Below are positions 19,827-29,597 of a stretch of DNA of 64,000 nt, piece after piece. The notes under the pieces were generated by a model. It had not been told where the DNA came from. It searched no databases and saw nothing but the letters and a program-made list of their open reading frames with translations. Location of the stretch: contig CACIDF010000002.1 in assembly GCA_902585365.1 (NCBI GenBank), positions 1 to 64,000 on the forward strand, written 5' to 3'. Source of the stretch: an uncultured Pelagibacteraceae bacterium. GTDB taxonomy: Bacteria > Pseudomonadota > Alphaproteobacteria > Pelagibacterales > Pelagibacteraceae. Each line of letters starts with the position of its first letter. Within the stretch, counting starts at the first letter, position 1. Position numbers and translations under genes: made by a program.

Positions 19827-20449
19827 AACTTTATCAGTTTTATAAATTCATCTTTAATATTATCCCATTTAAGTATCATAGAGTTTAAAACAATTTTTCT
19901 GTCCAAAGTTTTTAATTCTTCTGCAATGGGAGCCCATTTATAAAGTGCCAGTGCACTAGGATTAAATGGAAGTGAGTTATAATACTTTTTCCAATCAGTT
20001 TTTTCATATCTTTCAAAAAAAGTTTTTTTTCCGTGAGCTGCTATGTCTTCTGGCATACCATTCTTAATTTCTTCGTCAATAATTGTTTCATAAATTCTTT
20101 TAGACTTTTCAAAATCATTAAGGTTAAAATTATTATGGATATAAGAAAATGTGAAAAAAGTTAGATCTTGTAGAGAAACTATATAGATGTTCCATTTTGC
20201 TAAATTAATTGAGTCAATAAAAACATCATTATCAAAATGTAAAACGTATTTTGTACCCATTCTTGTTTTTAAATAATTGTACAAAGTTACTTGAGTAACC
20301 CACGCAGATTTTTTTTGGATAAATTGTTCGAGATCTAAAAAATTTTTAATTTTTTTTTTTGGCAAAATTCCCTTGAACATTGCCAATAGATAAACCTTGA
20401 AATCCTCTAATTTTATATCTTTGAGATTGAATCTATATTTTAGGGCCAT
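19823..20449 (-). CDS. Conserved hypothetical protein
   Basis: Long ORF in a transcriptionally sensible gap; no family recognised. Confidence 0.6.
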   Translation of the reverse strand: MALKYRFNLKDIKLEDFKVYLLAMFKGILPKKKIKNFLDLEQFIQKKSAWVTQVTLYNYLKTRMGTKYVLHFDNDVFIDSINLAKWNIYIVSLQDLTFFTFSYIHNNFNLNDFEKSKRIYETIIDEEIKNGMPEDIAAHGKKTFFERYEKTDWKKYYNSLPFNPSALALYKWAPIAEELKTLDRKIVLNSMILKWDNIKDEFIKLIKF

Positions 20450-20567
20450 ATGTATACTAAAAGTTGTAATATATTATAAAATAACAAAAAATACGAGAAT
20501 TTTAGGGGTTCCAATATTTTTCATAATGAGTAATCTTTCGTCTTTTAACCTATAGGGAGGGAAAAAA

Positions 20568-20831
20568 ATGTCAAAACAAGCACAACATTGGGAAAAGACT
20601 AGAGGTCTGCTATTTGTAACGCTAGCCATCTGGTTCGTTTTCTCTATTGGCATCTTCCTCTTCGGTGCCGAAATGGAAGCATCATCTATTAGACCTTTTG
20701 GATATCCATTGTCATATTATATGACATGTCAAGGTTCTCTTGGAATTTTCGTAATACTAATTTTTTGGTTTGCGGGAAGACAAGAAAAGATTGATGAAGA
20801 GTTCGGCTTTTCTGAAAGAGAGGATGACTAA
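20568..20831 (+). CDS. DUF4212 small subunit of sodium/solute symporter
   Basis: HWEKTRGLLFVTLAIWFVFSIGIFLF; immediately upstream of the symporter; strong purine-rich RBS (tagggaggg). Confidence 0.9.
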   Translation: MSKQAQHWEKTRGLLFVTLAIWFVFSIGIFLFGAEMEASSIRPFGYPLSYYMTCQGSLGIFVILIFWFAGRQEKIDEEFGFSEREDD

Positions 20832-22651
20832 TGTTTAAGGGTAATTTTATAAACAATCTCCCCAAGATTTATGGAACATATACTGGTGGTTTCATAGTTT
20901 TCATAATCTTGATGGCGATTGCCGAACAAGCTGGAATGTCTGCAAAAGTAATTGGAATTTGCTTTGTAGCATTTACAGTTTTAATTTATGCACTAATTGG
21001 TTACCTATCTCGTACAATTCAAGTTGATGCATATTACTTAGCTGGAAGACAAGTTCCAACAGTGTTCAACGGTATGGCTACAGCAGCAGACTGGATGTCT
21101 GGTGCTTCATTCGTTGCGATGGCTGGAGGAATTTACTTCAAAGGTTATGGTTATATGGCACTACTTGTTGGTTGGACGGGTGGATACGTTCTAGTTGCGT
21201 CACTACTAGCACCATATTTAAGAAAATTCGGTTGCTACACAGTTCCAGATTTCATCGGAACTAGATATGGCGGAAACTTAGCTAGACTATCTGCGGTAAT
21301 AGTCTTAACAGTTGCATCATTCACTTATGTGACAGCACAGATTAATGCTACAGGAACAATTGCATCAGTTGCACTTGATATTCCTTTTAACATTGCTGTT
21401 TACGTAGGATTAGCAAGTATATTGATGTGTTCAATGCTTGGTGGAATGAGAGCAGTTACATGGACTCAAGTAGCTCAATACATTGTATTGATTATAGCTT
21501 ACTTGATACCTGTATTCTGGATCAGTAACAAAATGGGTGCTGGAGTATTTCCACACTTAATGTTAGCAGATGAAGTTGCTAGAATCGCTGAGTTAGAAGC
21601 TCAGTTTGGTCTTGGCAGTGTTAAAAATTCTGCAGCTGATTTAAAACAGGTTCCTAAAGGACTATCAGGTATTACCAAAGCGCACGCTGAAGTTAACACT
21701 ACACCTTGGAAATTTATTTCATTAGCGGTTTGTATGATGGCTGGAACAGCTTCATTACCACACGTTATGATGAGATATTTCACTACTCCAAGTGTAAAAG
21801 CTGCTAGAAGATCAGTAGGTTGGTCACTATTCTTTATATTCCTACTTTATTCATCAGCTCCAATGTTAGCTACATTATCTAAACTATCGTTAATGGATCC
21901 AAACTTAGCAACAGGAATTATTGGTAAGTCAATTTCTGAAGTTCAAGCAATTGACTGGTATCAAAACTGGAACCAAGCAAACTTAATGTTTGTAAGCGAC
22001 TTTAACGGAAATGGAACGCTCGAATTAAACGAGTTCTTCATGGGTGGTAAAGCCGTTGTATTGGCAACTCCAGAGATAGCAGGATTACCATATGTAATTT
22101 CTGGTCTAGTTGCTGCTGGAGGTATGGCTGCTGCCATGTCAACAGCTGACGGATTAGTGTTAGCGATATCTAATGCATTATCTCACGACATTTACTACAA
22201 GATGATTAACCCTAAAGCGGAAACAGCTAAAAGATTGTTAATCGCAAGGATATTACTTGTATTAATTGGTTTCGCTGGAGCAACAATTGCAGCTCTTGAA
22301 ATTCAAGGTATCTTAGGTTCGGTTATCTGGGCTTTTGACTTTGCGATGTCAGGATTATTCTTCCCGCTTGTACTAGGAGTATGGTGGAAGAGAGCAAATG
22401 CTCAAGGAGCAGTCGCAGGAATGCTAGGAGGACTAGCCGCTGGAACAGCATACTTAATTGCTGTAAGAAGTGGTTACCCTGGTTTCTTAGATATTACTCA
22501 GTTAACATTTGGTATAGTTGGATCAGTAGTAAGCTTAGTACTTATGATCGTAGTCAGCTTGGCAACTAAAGCGCCAGACGCTGCTACTCAGAAAATGGTG
22601 GACGATGTTCGTGTACCAAGTGGTAAAGCGATACTAGGAAGACAACACTAA
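20831..22651 (+). CDS. Sodium:solute symporter (VC_2705/ActP-like)
   Basis: YYLAGRQVPTVFNGMATAADWMSGASFVAMAGGIYFKGY; DFIGTRYGG; SSS family topology. Confidence 0.93.
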   Translation: MFKGNFINNLPKIYGTYTGGFIVFIILMAIAEQAGMSAKVIGICFVAFTVLIYALIGYLSRTIQVDAYYLAGRQVPTVFNGMATAADWMSGASFVAMAGGIYFKGYGYMALLVGWTGGYVLVASLLAPYLRKFGCYTVPDFIGTRYGGNLARLSAVIVLTVASFTYVTAQINATGTIASVALDIPFNIAVYVGLASILMCSMLGGMRAVTWTQVAQYIVLIIAYLIPVFWISNKMGAGVFPHLMLADEVARIAELEAQFGLGSVKNSAADLKQVPKGLSGITKAHAEVNTTPWKFISLAVCMMAGTASLPHVMMRYFTTPSVKAARRSVGWSLFFIFLLYSSAPMLATLSKLSLMDPNLATGIIGKSISEVQAIDWYQNWNQANLMFVSDFNGNGTLELNEFFMGGKAVVLATPEIAGLPYVISGLVAAGGMAAAMSTADGLVLAISNALSHDIYYKMINPKAETAKRLLIARILLVLIGFAGATIAALEIQGILGSVIWAFDFAMSGLFFPLVLGVWWKRANAQGAVAGMLGGLAAGTAYLIAVRSGYPGFLDITQLTFGIVGSVVSLVLMIVVSLATKAPDAATQKMVDDVRVPSGKAILGRQH

Positions 22652-22660
22652 ATACTTAAT

Positions 22661-22699
22661 TTTTAAGGGGCGAGAATTTATCGCCCCTTAAGTTTTTTT
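22661..22699 (+). terminator. Rho-independent terminator downstream of symporter
   Basis: ttaaggggcga-gaattta-tcgccccttaa followed by gttttttt (11-bp perfect stem). Confidence 0.92.
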
Positions 22700-22706
22700 C
22701 TCAGAC

Positions 22707-23057
22707 ATGTACGCAAATTTTCACCCAATGATTTACCTAATTGACTACGTCATGGGTATGATCATGTGGACTTTAATTGGTAGAGTTGCAATGAACATAT
22801 TTCAAAGGGAAGACTCTAGTTTTTTCTTTATGAAGGTTTTTGTTAAATTGACAGATCCTTTTATAACTATGTTTAGATTTATAACCCCGTCCTTCATCAT
22901 AAAACCTCTGGTTCCTTTATATGTTGCCTGGTTTTTCTATATGTTCAGATTTTATCTAATGCCTTACTTAATGGGTTATTCGGTAATGGGTATGCTTTCT
23001 TTTCCATTGGAAAGTGAAATTGCGTCTCAAATTTATCAAATATTTGGTAAAAAATAA
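22707..23057 (+). CDS. YggT-like small membrane protein
   Basis: Hydrophobic; VFVKLTDPFITMFRFITPSFIIKPLVPLYVAWFFYMFRFYLMP resembles YggT TDPF...P motif. Confidence 0.6.
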   Translation: MYANFHPMIYLIDYVMGMIMWTLIGRVAMNIFQREDSSFFFMKVFVKLTDPFITMFRFITPSFIIKPLVPLYVAWFFYMFRFYLMPYLMGYSVMGMLSFPLESEIASQIYQIFGKK

Positions 23058-23099
23058 TTCAAAAAAAAAACAAAAATTGATACTAGTAAATAAGTATCA

Positions 23100-23759
23100 A
23101 TGAAAAAAATAAAAATATCACCATCAATTTTATCCGCAGATTTTAGTCAGCTTGGAAACGAAATTAAAAATTTAGAGAATAGTGGGGCTGATATGGTCCA
23201 TGTGGATGTTATGGATGGACACTTCGTACCAAATCTAACTATAGGTCCTCCTGTAATAAAAGCTTTGAGGAAATATACTAATATTCCATTTGATGTACAT
23301 TTGATGATCAATCCTGTGCACAGGTACATAAAAGATTATGCAGAAAGTGGTGCTGATATAATTACGATACATCCAGAGGCAACTACTTCATTACAAGAGT
23401 CTATTGATGAGATAAAAAAATTTAAAAAAAAAGTGGGTTTATCTTTAAATCCAGACACAAAAATTGAAGTAATAGAAAAATATCTAGACCAAATTGATTT
23501 AGTTTTAATAATGAGTGTTTTTCCAGGATTTGGAGGTCAAAAATTTATAAAAGATGTTCTTAAGAAAATAGAAAAAATAAGTGAAATCAAAAATAAAAAT
23601 GGTTTTAAATTTGATATTGAAGTTGATGGTGGAATAAATTTCTCAAATTTTAAGGAAGTACTTGAAGCTGGAGCAAATGTTTTAGTGTCAGGTACAACAA
23701 TTTTTAAAGAAAACAATGGAGACATAAAAAAAAATATAAATTTTTTAAAAACTATTTAG
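23100..23759 (+). CDS. rpe: Ribulose-phosphate 3-epimerase
   Basis: ISPSILSADFSQLG; HVDVMDGHFVPNLTIGPPVIKALR; IMSVFPGFGGQKFI; EVDGGI. Confidence 0.97.
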   Translation: MKKIKISPSILSADFSQLGNEIKNLENSGADMVHVDVMDGHFVPNLTIGPPVIKALRKYTNIPFDVHLMINPVHRYIKDYAESGADIITIHPEATTSLQESIDEIKKFKKKVGLSLNPDTKIEVIEKYLDQIDLVLIMSVFPGFGGQKFIKDVLKKIEKISEIKNKNGFKFDIEVDGGINFSNFKEVLEAGANVLVSGTTIFKENNGDIKKNINFLKTI

Positions 23760-23766
23760 TTGCTAC

Positions 23767-25392
23767 ATGGGTTACAAAGAAAGTTCTATAATCAATCCCT
23801 TTTTATATATTACAAAACAAATAAGAAAATTTTATTTAAACTCAAGTATTTACAATACCAAAATTTCAAAAGTTTTTGATGGTGGCTTTGAATATATGCC
23901 ACACCTTAAAATATTTGATTGTATTGTAAAAGTTAAGGATAGAAGAAATAGAATTGAAGATTACGATATAGAGAGTATTTGGGAAAATCAAAATTTATTG
24001 GAAAAAGATTTTAAAAAACTTCATAGTTTTTTTTGGTTATTTACCATCGATTTAAAATCCTCAAAAAAAATTACTAGATCTGTAATTTCTAATTGGACAA
24101 ATTTAAATCAAAACTATAGTTCCAAAAGCTGGGAGCTAGATACACTCTCAAAAAGAGTTATTTCTTGGATAGCAAATAGTAATAACTTTTATCATGAAGG
24201 TAACGAACAGTTTAAAATGAATTTTACAAAAATTATAAAAAAACAATTAAATCATTTAACTAATGAAATTGAGAATACCGAATTTGTTAATGATAAAATG
24301 ATTGGGTGTTCTGCAATAATTATGGGTGGCTTATGTTTTAAACAACAATTGAATTATTTAAATATTGGATTTCAATTATTAAAAAAAATAATTAATACAA
24401 TTTTTGATAATGATGGTTTTCCAAAATCTAGAAATCCGAGACAGGTATTTTTTTACTTAAAGTATTTAGTTTTTATAAGAGAATTATTAAAAGATTCTAA
24501 TACTGATATACCAGAGTTTTTAAATGAAATTATATTCTATCTTGGTCAATCCTTTAATTTTTATTTTGAAGAGAACGACGGTACTTCTTTATTTAATGGC
24601 AACCATAATTTAGATACTAATGAATTCAAAAAATATATTAAAGAATACGGTTATAAATTTAAGAACAAATTTAATAGTAATGGAGGCTATACAATACTTA
24701 AAAATAAAAAAGATAAAATCATAGTTGATCTTGGACCAACGCCAGATAAGAAATATTCTGCTGATTATCAATCTGGTGCCTTATCGTTTGAGATTTTCCA
24801 TGATAAAGAAAAAGTAATCACTAATTGTGGGTACTTTCAAAATTATAATCACAAATTAAATATTTTATCTAAATCAACAGCTGCACACTCTACCCTCTCG
24901 ATCGATGATAGGTCTTCGTGCAAATTTAAAAAGGATAAAATAGGTCACTTTACTTTGGAAAATAATATTAAAGTAACAAATAAAAAAATTTATCACGATG
25001 ATGAAATTTGGGAAATACAAGGCGTACATGACGGTTATTTGAAAGAATACGGTATTCTACATCAAAGAAATATTAAATTTTTTCCAAAAGAATTTAAGTA
25101 TGTTGGAGAAGATACAATAATTAGCAAAAAAAATTTTCAAAAGATATGTTTTGACATAAGATTTCATTTGCTGCCAAGTACTAATGCAATAAGGACACAG
25201 GATAAGCAGTCTATTTTATTACAACTGAATAAATCTGGATGGAGATTCGCTTGCGACCATAACAGTTTTGGCATTGAGACGGGATTATATTTTGGCAAAA
25301 AAGATACTTACACTGAAAATAAAAATATTTATGTAAATGGAGAAATTAAAAACGAAGAAGAAAAGATAAAATGGGAAATTAAAAAAATATGA
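23767..25392 (+). CDS. Heparinase II/III family protein
   Basis: ADYQSGALSFEIFHDKEKVITNCGY...STAAHSTLSIDDRSSCKF, typical of alphaproteobacterial heparinase II/III-like proteins. Confidence 0.85.
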   Translation: MGYKESSIINPFLYITKQIRKFYLNSSIYNTKISKVFDGGFEYMPHLKIFDCIVKVKDRRNRIEDYDIESIWENQNLLEKDFKKLHSFFWLFTIDLKSSKKITRSVISNWTNLNQNYSSKSWELDTLSKRVISWIANSNNFYHEGNEQFKMNFTKIIKKQLNHLTNEIENTEFVNDKMIGCSAIIMGGLCFKQQLNYLNIGFQLLKKIINTIFDNDGFPKSRNPRQVFFYLKYLVFIRELLKDSNTDIPEFLNEIIFYLGQSFNFYFEENDGTSLFNGNHNLDTNEFKKYIKEYGYKFKNKFNSNGGYTILKNKKDKIIVDLGPTPDKKYSADYQSGALSFEIFHDKEKVITNCGYFQNYNHKLNILSKSTAAHSTLSIDDRSSCKFKKDKIGHFTLENNIKVTNKKIYHDDEIWEIQGVHDGYLKEYGILHQRNIKFFPKEFKYVGEDTIISKKNFQKICFDIRFHLLPSTNAIRTQDKQSILLQLNKSGWRFACDHNSFGIETGLYFGKKDTYTENKNIYVNGEIKNEEEKIKWEIKKI

Positions 25393-26927
25393 AGAGAAAA
25401 ATAAGAAGAGCTCTAATATCTGTTTCTGACAAGTCTGAACTTATTAAAATTTTACCAACATTGAAAAAATTTAAAGTTGAAATTATAAGCTCTGGAGGCA
25501 CTTTTAATTATATAAGAAAGCATAAATTTGAATGTTCTGAAATAAGAGATTTTACAGGTTTTCAAGAAATTCTTGACGGTAGAGTAAAAACTCTACATCC
25601 TAAAGTGCATTCTGGAATACTTTATAAGAGAGATAATAAAAAACATCTCAATCAAATAAAAAAACAAAACTTTAAAAATATAGACCTTGTAATTGTAAAT
25701 TTTTATCCTTTCGAAAAAACTGTTCTTGAAACTAAAAAAGAAAATAAAATAATCGAAAATATTGACATTGGTGGTCCAGCGCTGGTGAGATCTGCTGCAA
25801 AAAACTTTAAAGATGTGGTTATAATTACATCTAATTATCAATTGAGTAGTTTAGTTAATGAAATGAATAATAATAAAGGGTCAACATCGCTTAAATTTAG
25901 GAAAGAGTTATCACAAGAAGCTTTTAATGAAACTGCCTACTACGATGCAAATATTTCAAATTACTTTAATACAATTATGGAGAATAGATATTCTAACAAG
26001 ATTACTTTTAATGGAACATTAATCAGCAAATTAAGGTATGGGGAAAATCCACATCAATCGGGAGCATTATACTCTAGAGGAAATATTAGTGAATTAGAAA
26101 AATTAAGTGGTAAAGAATTAAGTTACAACAACTATAACGATATTTATTTTGGACTAGATATTATCAATAGTTTACCAAAAGGGGTGGGAACAACTATAAT
26201 TAAGCATGCTAACCCATCAGGCGTATCTATTGATAAAAATCAATTTTCTAGCTTCAAACAAGCTTTTAATAGTGATCCAATAAGTGCATTTGGTGGGGTT
26301 ATTATTTGTAACTATAAAATTAAGTTAGAAACTGCTAGGGAGATTAACGATAAATTTTTTGAAGTTGTAGTTGCAAAAGATTTTGATGCTAAAGCTTTGT
26401 CAATTTTAAAGAAAAAAAAGAACTTAAGAATTATTAAAAATAATCAAAAACCTGGCACAAATCACTTAATCATGAATACACTTTGTAAAAACTTTATTTT
26501 ACAAAGTTCTGACAATAAAAATTTTAATAAAAAGATGTTTAAAGTTGTATCCAAAAAAAAACCTAGTAAAAAAATTTTTAGTGATCTTATTTTTGCTTTT
26601 AACATATGTAGATTTGTAAAATCTAACGCAATTGTATTAACAAATAACAATTCGACGGTAGGTATTGGCTCGGGGCAACCTAGTAGATTAGATAGTTGTG
26701 AAATAGCTTTGAATAAAATGAAAAAGTTTAATCATAAAACAGAAAATTTAGTTGCAGCATCGGATGCTTTTTTTCCTTTTGTTGATGGTATTGAGACACT
26801 TGTCCAATCTGGGGTAAAAGCAGTTATTCAACCCTATGGTTCTATAAGAGATAAAGAAATTATAAAGTTTGCAAATGACACAAAGACTATATTGGTTTTT
26901 TCAAAAACTAGGCATTTTAGGCATTAA
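25389..26927 (+). CDS. purH: Bifunctional AICAR transformylase/IMP cyclohydrolase
   Basis: RRALISVSDKSELI; EILDGRVKTLHPKVHSGILYKR; KHANPSGVS; SDAFFPFVDGIE; C-terminal RHFRH. Confidence 0.97.
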   Translation: MKRKIRRALISVSDKSELIKILPTLKKFKVEIISSGGTFNYIRKHKFECSEIRDFTGFQEILDGRVKTLHPKVHSGILYKRDNKKHLNQIKKQNFKNIDLVIVNFYPFEKTVLETKKENKIIENIDIGGPALVRSAAKNFKDVVIITSNYQLSSLVNEMNNNKGSTSLKFRKELSQEAFNETAYYDANISNYFNTIMENRYSNKITFNGTLISKLRYGENPHQSGALYSRGNISELEKLSGKELSYNNYNDIYFGLDIINSLPKGVGTTIIKHANPSGVSIDKNQFSSFKQAFNSDPISAFGGVIICNYKIKLETAREINDKFFEVVVAKDFDAKALSILKKKKNLRIIKNNQKPGTNHLIMNTLCKNFILQSSDNKNFNKKMFKVVSKKKPSKKIFSDLIFAFNICRFVKSNAIVLTNNNSTVGIGSGQPSRLDSCEIALNKMKKFNHKTENLVAASDAFFPFVDGIETLVQSGVKAVIQPYGSIRDKEIIKFANDTKTILVFSKTRHFRH

Positions 26928-27262
26928 TTGATCCTATCAATCTTCGCGGCAAGAATAAAATCACTTTCTGCAAGGCCATTAATAGCGTGTGTAAATATTT
27001 TAATTTTTGCATAGCCCCACCCAAACCAAATATCTGGGTGATGCCCTTCAGTTTCAGCAATTGTTCCAACTTTATTAACAAAATTTTGAGCACTTATAAA
27101 ATTTTCAAACTTAAATTCTTTTATCAGGTAAAAATTTTCGTTTTCATTTTTTTTTACATCCCATCCATCAATCTTCTTAAGATATTTATGAATTTCACTT
27201 AAATTAAATGATGGAATACCGCCTTCGCAAGGTACACACTTTTTTTTTGATAAATCATCCAT
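26924..27262 (-). CDS. Pterin-4a-carbinolamine dehydratase (start trimmed from 27337 because the longer ORF runs through a tRNA)
   Basis: MDDLSKKKCVPCEGG; TEGHHPDIWFGWGYAKIKIFTHAINGLAESDFILAAKID. Confidence 0.92.
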   Translation of the reverse strand: MDDLSKKKCVPCEGGIPSFNLSEIHKYLKKIDGWDVKKNENENFYLIKEFKFENFISAQNFVNKVGTIAETEGHHPDIWFGWGYAKIKIFTHAINGLAESDFILAAKIDRIN

Positions 27263-27276
27263 AAATTTTTTATTCT

Positions 27277-27351
27277 TGGAGCGGGCAATGGGACTTGAAC
27301 CCACGACCTTCTCGTTGGCAACGAGACGCTCTACCACTGAGCTACGCCCGC
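27277..27351 (-). tRNA. tRNA-Gly(GCC), CCA end encoded
   Basis: Reverse complement gcgggcgtagctcagtggtagagcgtctcgttGCCaacgagaaggtcgtgggttcaagtcccattgcccgctcca; complete cloverleaf. Confidence 0.97.
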
Positions 27352-27409
27352 ATATTAAAAATATTTTGAAATTAGATGCTTTTTACAAATTAAGCAATAG
27401 ACTTTTTTA

Positions 27410-28852
27410 TTAAAAATTATCAAAATATTCTTTGTAGGGGGAAAATTTAGCGCTATCGTATTTAAAAATTTTTTTTCTTATTTGTATATTGCTTGCTGTA
27501 GTGCATATAAGATCTTTTCTTTCATAATATTTAAGGACATTTTCAGACCATTTTAGATTGCAAAAAGACATTAATTCTTTTGAAGTATTTTCCGGAAATT
27601 CGGTTAGTTTTTTCAATTCAACATTCAATATATTTTTACTATAAATATTTTCCAGTTTTTTTAATTTTGAATTATATATAGAAATATATTTTTTAATATC
27701 TTGAACATTATGGGACCACGGTAAGTTATTTAAACACTGCTGATAAATTGCAACAAGATTATGAAAACTATCTCTTTTACAGTTTATAATTTTAGCGTTA
27801 GGAAAAAGCTCTAATAAAATCTCAGAAAAGAAAAAGTTTGTCATTGTTCTATCTATAAACTTAAATTTTTCAGATTTTATTAAAAAATATTCCATATAAC
27901 TTTCAATAATATTTTTTCTCAAAAAACTTATATCCACTTCGAGAGAATCATCAGTCTCATATATTTTTTTGTTTAATTGAGAATTTTGTAAGGCTTTTTG
28001 TATAATAAAATTTTCACCAGCATTATAAATTTTTTCTTCTCCAGAGGTAATTATAGTCTCAACTAAAGTTGTTCCTGATCTTGGTATTCCAAGAATAAAT
28101 ATTGGTTCAAAGTTGCTAGATTTAAATTTATTTTTGTCAATATTATTAAAAATAATTTTTTTATTCATTTTTTTAGGAACTTTTTCCAACCAATAATCAA
28201 CAGCATTTTTATTAATTGGATTTGAGTCAAAAAAAATTTTATGCCCTTTAGATAATTCTTTTACCTCCATATTTATTTTATTTTTTTTTCTATAATATTT
28301 TGCGAGTACAAAGTGACCGTATGCAATATTTTTGTCATGTGAGTCTTTATTAAATTTTATTTCATTTTCAATTTTTATAATTGTTTCTTCTGTTACTGAA
28401 TTGTCGTCAAGTCTTAGTAAATTAAAATATGCTGCGTAATTTTTATTGTCAATTTCAATGACGTTAAGATAAAGACCTTTTGCAAGTTTTAACTCTCCCT
28501 TGTCTTCATAAAGTGATGCTAAATTAAAATATCCTGGAACAAAATTTTTGTCATAAAAAATTGTTTTTTTATAAAATTTCTCCGCAATATTATATTTTTT
28601 TTTAAGCCTATTTAAATCTCCCAAAGAATTTAGGGCAAATAAGTTCTCTTTATCAAAACTTAGAATTTGATTTAAAGTTAACTCTGCATTCTTAAAATCA
28701 TTTTTCTTTATGTGTATATTTGAAATTAATTTGTATGTGTTTAAATTTTTATTTTTAATTTTAATTAGGAAATCATACGAATTATCTAGCTTATTTTTCT
28801 TATAATGTTCTAAGCCTAAAGAATATAATTTATCGTCATTTATACTATTCAT
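27410..28852 (-). CDS. TPR-repeat protein with sulfotransferase domain
   Basis: N-terminal TPRs; PIFILGIPRSGTTLVETIITSGEEKIYNAGE (PAPS 5'-PSB-like loop); INCKRDSFHNLVAIYQQCL. Confidence 0.9.
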   Translation of the reverse strand: MNSINDDKLYSLGLEHYKKNKLDNSYDFLIKIKNKNLNTYKLISNIHIKKNDFKNAELTLNQILSFDKENLFALNSLGDLNRLKKKYNIAEKFYKKTIFYDKNFVPGYFNLASLYEDKGELKLAKGLYLNVIEIDNKNYAAYFNLLRLDDNSVTEETIIKIENEIKFNKDSHDKNIAYGHFVLAKYYRKKNKINMEVKELSKGHKIFFDSNPINKNAVDYWLEKVPKKMNKKIIFNNIDKNKFKSSNFEPIFILGIPRSGTTLVETIITSGEEKIYNAGENFIIQKALQNSQLNKKIYETDDSLEVDISFLRKNIIESYMEYFLIKSEKFKFIDRTMTNFFFSEILLELFPNAKIINCKRDSFHNLVAIYQQCLNNLPWSHNVQDIKKYISIYNSKLKKLENIYSKNILNVELKKLTEFPENTSKELMSFCNLKWSENVLKYYERKDLICTTASNIQIRKKIFKYDSAKFSPYKEYFDNF

Positions 28853-28952
28853 GAATTAAGATATTTTTTTAATAATAAATAACCTTTTTTAATATAATAA
28901 TGCATCAATATGAACATAGATCTTTTAATAATAATTTGTTAAATTTTATTAC

Positions 28953-29597
28953 ATGAGTAAAATTAATGATTTACCTGATATAATCCCAATTTTTCCGCTT
29001 TCAAATTTTATTTTTTTTCCTAACACTTCCGCGCCTCTAAATATTTTTGAGCCAAGATACATTCAAATGATTGACCAAAGCATAAAATCAAATCGAATGA
29101 TCGGAATGATTCAGCCAAAAGGATTGTCAAATCCACAAAAAAATGAGCTCTTTAAAGTTGGAAGCTTAGGAAAAATATCTAGCTTTAATGAAACAGATGA
29201 TGGAAGATATGTAATAATACTTAATGGAATATCTAGATTCAACATAGTCGATGAAGTAGATAATGGAAAACCTTTTAGAGAATTTCAAATAAATTACAAA
29301 GGATTTGAAAACGATTTAAAAATTGACGAAACAGATATAAATTTTTCCGATCTAAATCTTATCTTTAATGATCTTAAAAAAATTTTTGAAAAACAAGGTT
29401 ATGTAATAAATTGGAACGAGCTTGAAAAACAAAATTTGGATCAGACCATAAATACTCTTTCAATGGCCTCTCCATTTTCGAAAGAGGAAAAGCAAATGCT
29501 TTTGGAAGCCAAAAGTTTGGAGTTAAGGAAAAAAAAATTAGAACAGATAATTAAACTTTATTCTTCAGATAATTTCAGCAACAAGACTATACAATAA
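28953..29597 (+). CDS. LON peptidase substrate-binding domain protein
   Basis: IPIFPLSNFIFFPNTSAPLNIFEPRYIQMIDQ; GRYVIILNGISRFNI. Confidence 0.9.
   Translation: MSKINDLPDIIPIFPLSNFIFFPNTSAPLNIFEPRYIQMIDQSIKSNRMIGMIQPKGLSNPQKNELFKVGSLGKISSFNETDDGRYVIILNGISRFNIVDEVDNGKPFREFQINYKGFENDLKIDETDINFSDLNLIFNDLKKIFEKQGYVINWNELEKQNLDQTINTLSMASPFSKEEKQMLLEAKSLELRKKKLEQIIKLYSSDNFSNKTIQ

Noticed and set aside
22381-22569. 62-aa alternate-frame ORF inside the symporter
   Set aside because: Overlaps conserved transmembrane coding; no start context or family support.
27263-27337. N-terminal extension of the pterin dehydratase ORF (MVERLVANEKVVGSSPIARS)
   Set aside because: It is translation through tRNA-Gly; the real start is MDDLSKKK at 27262.
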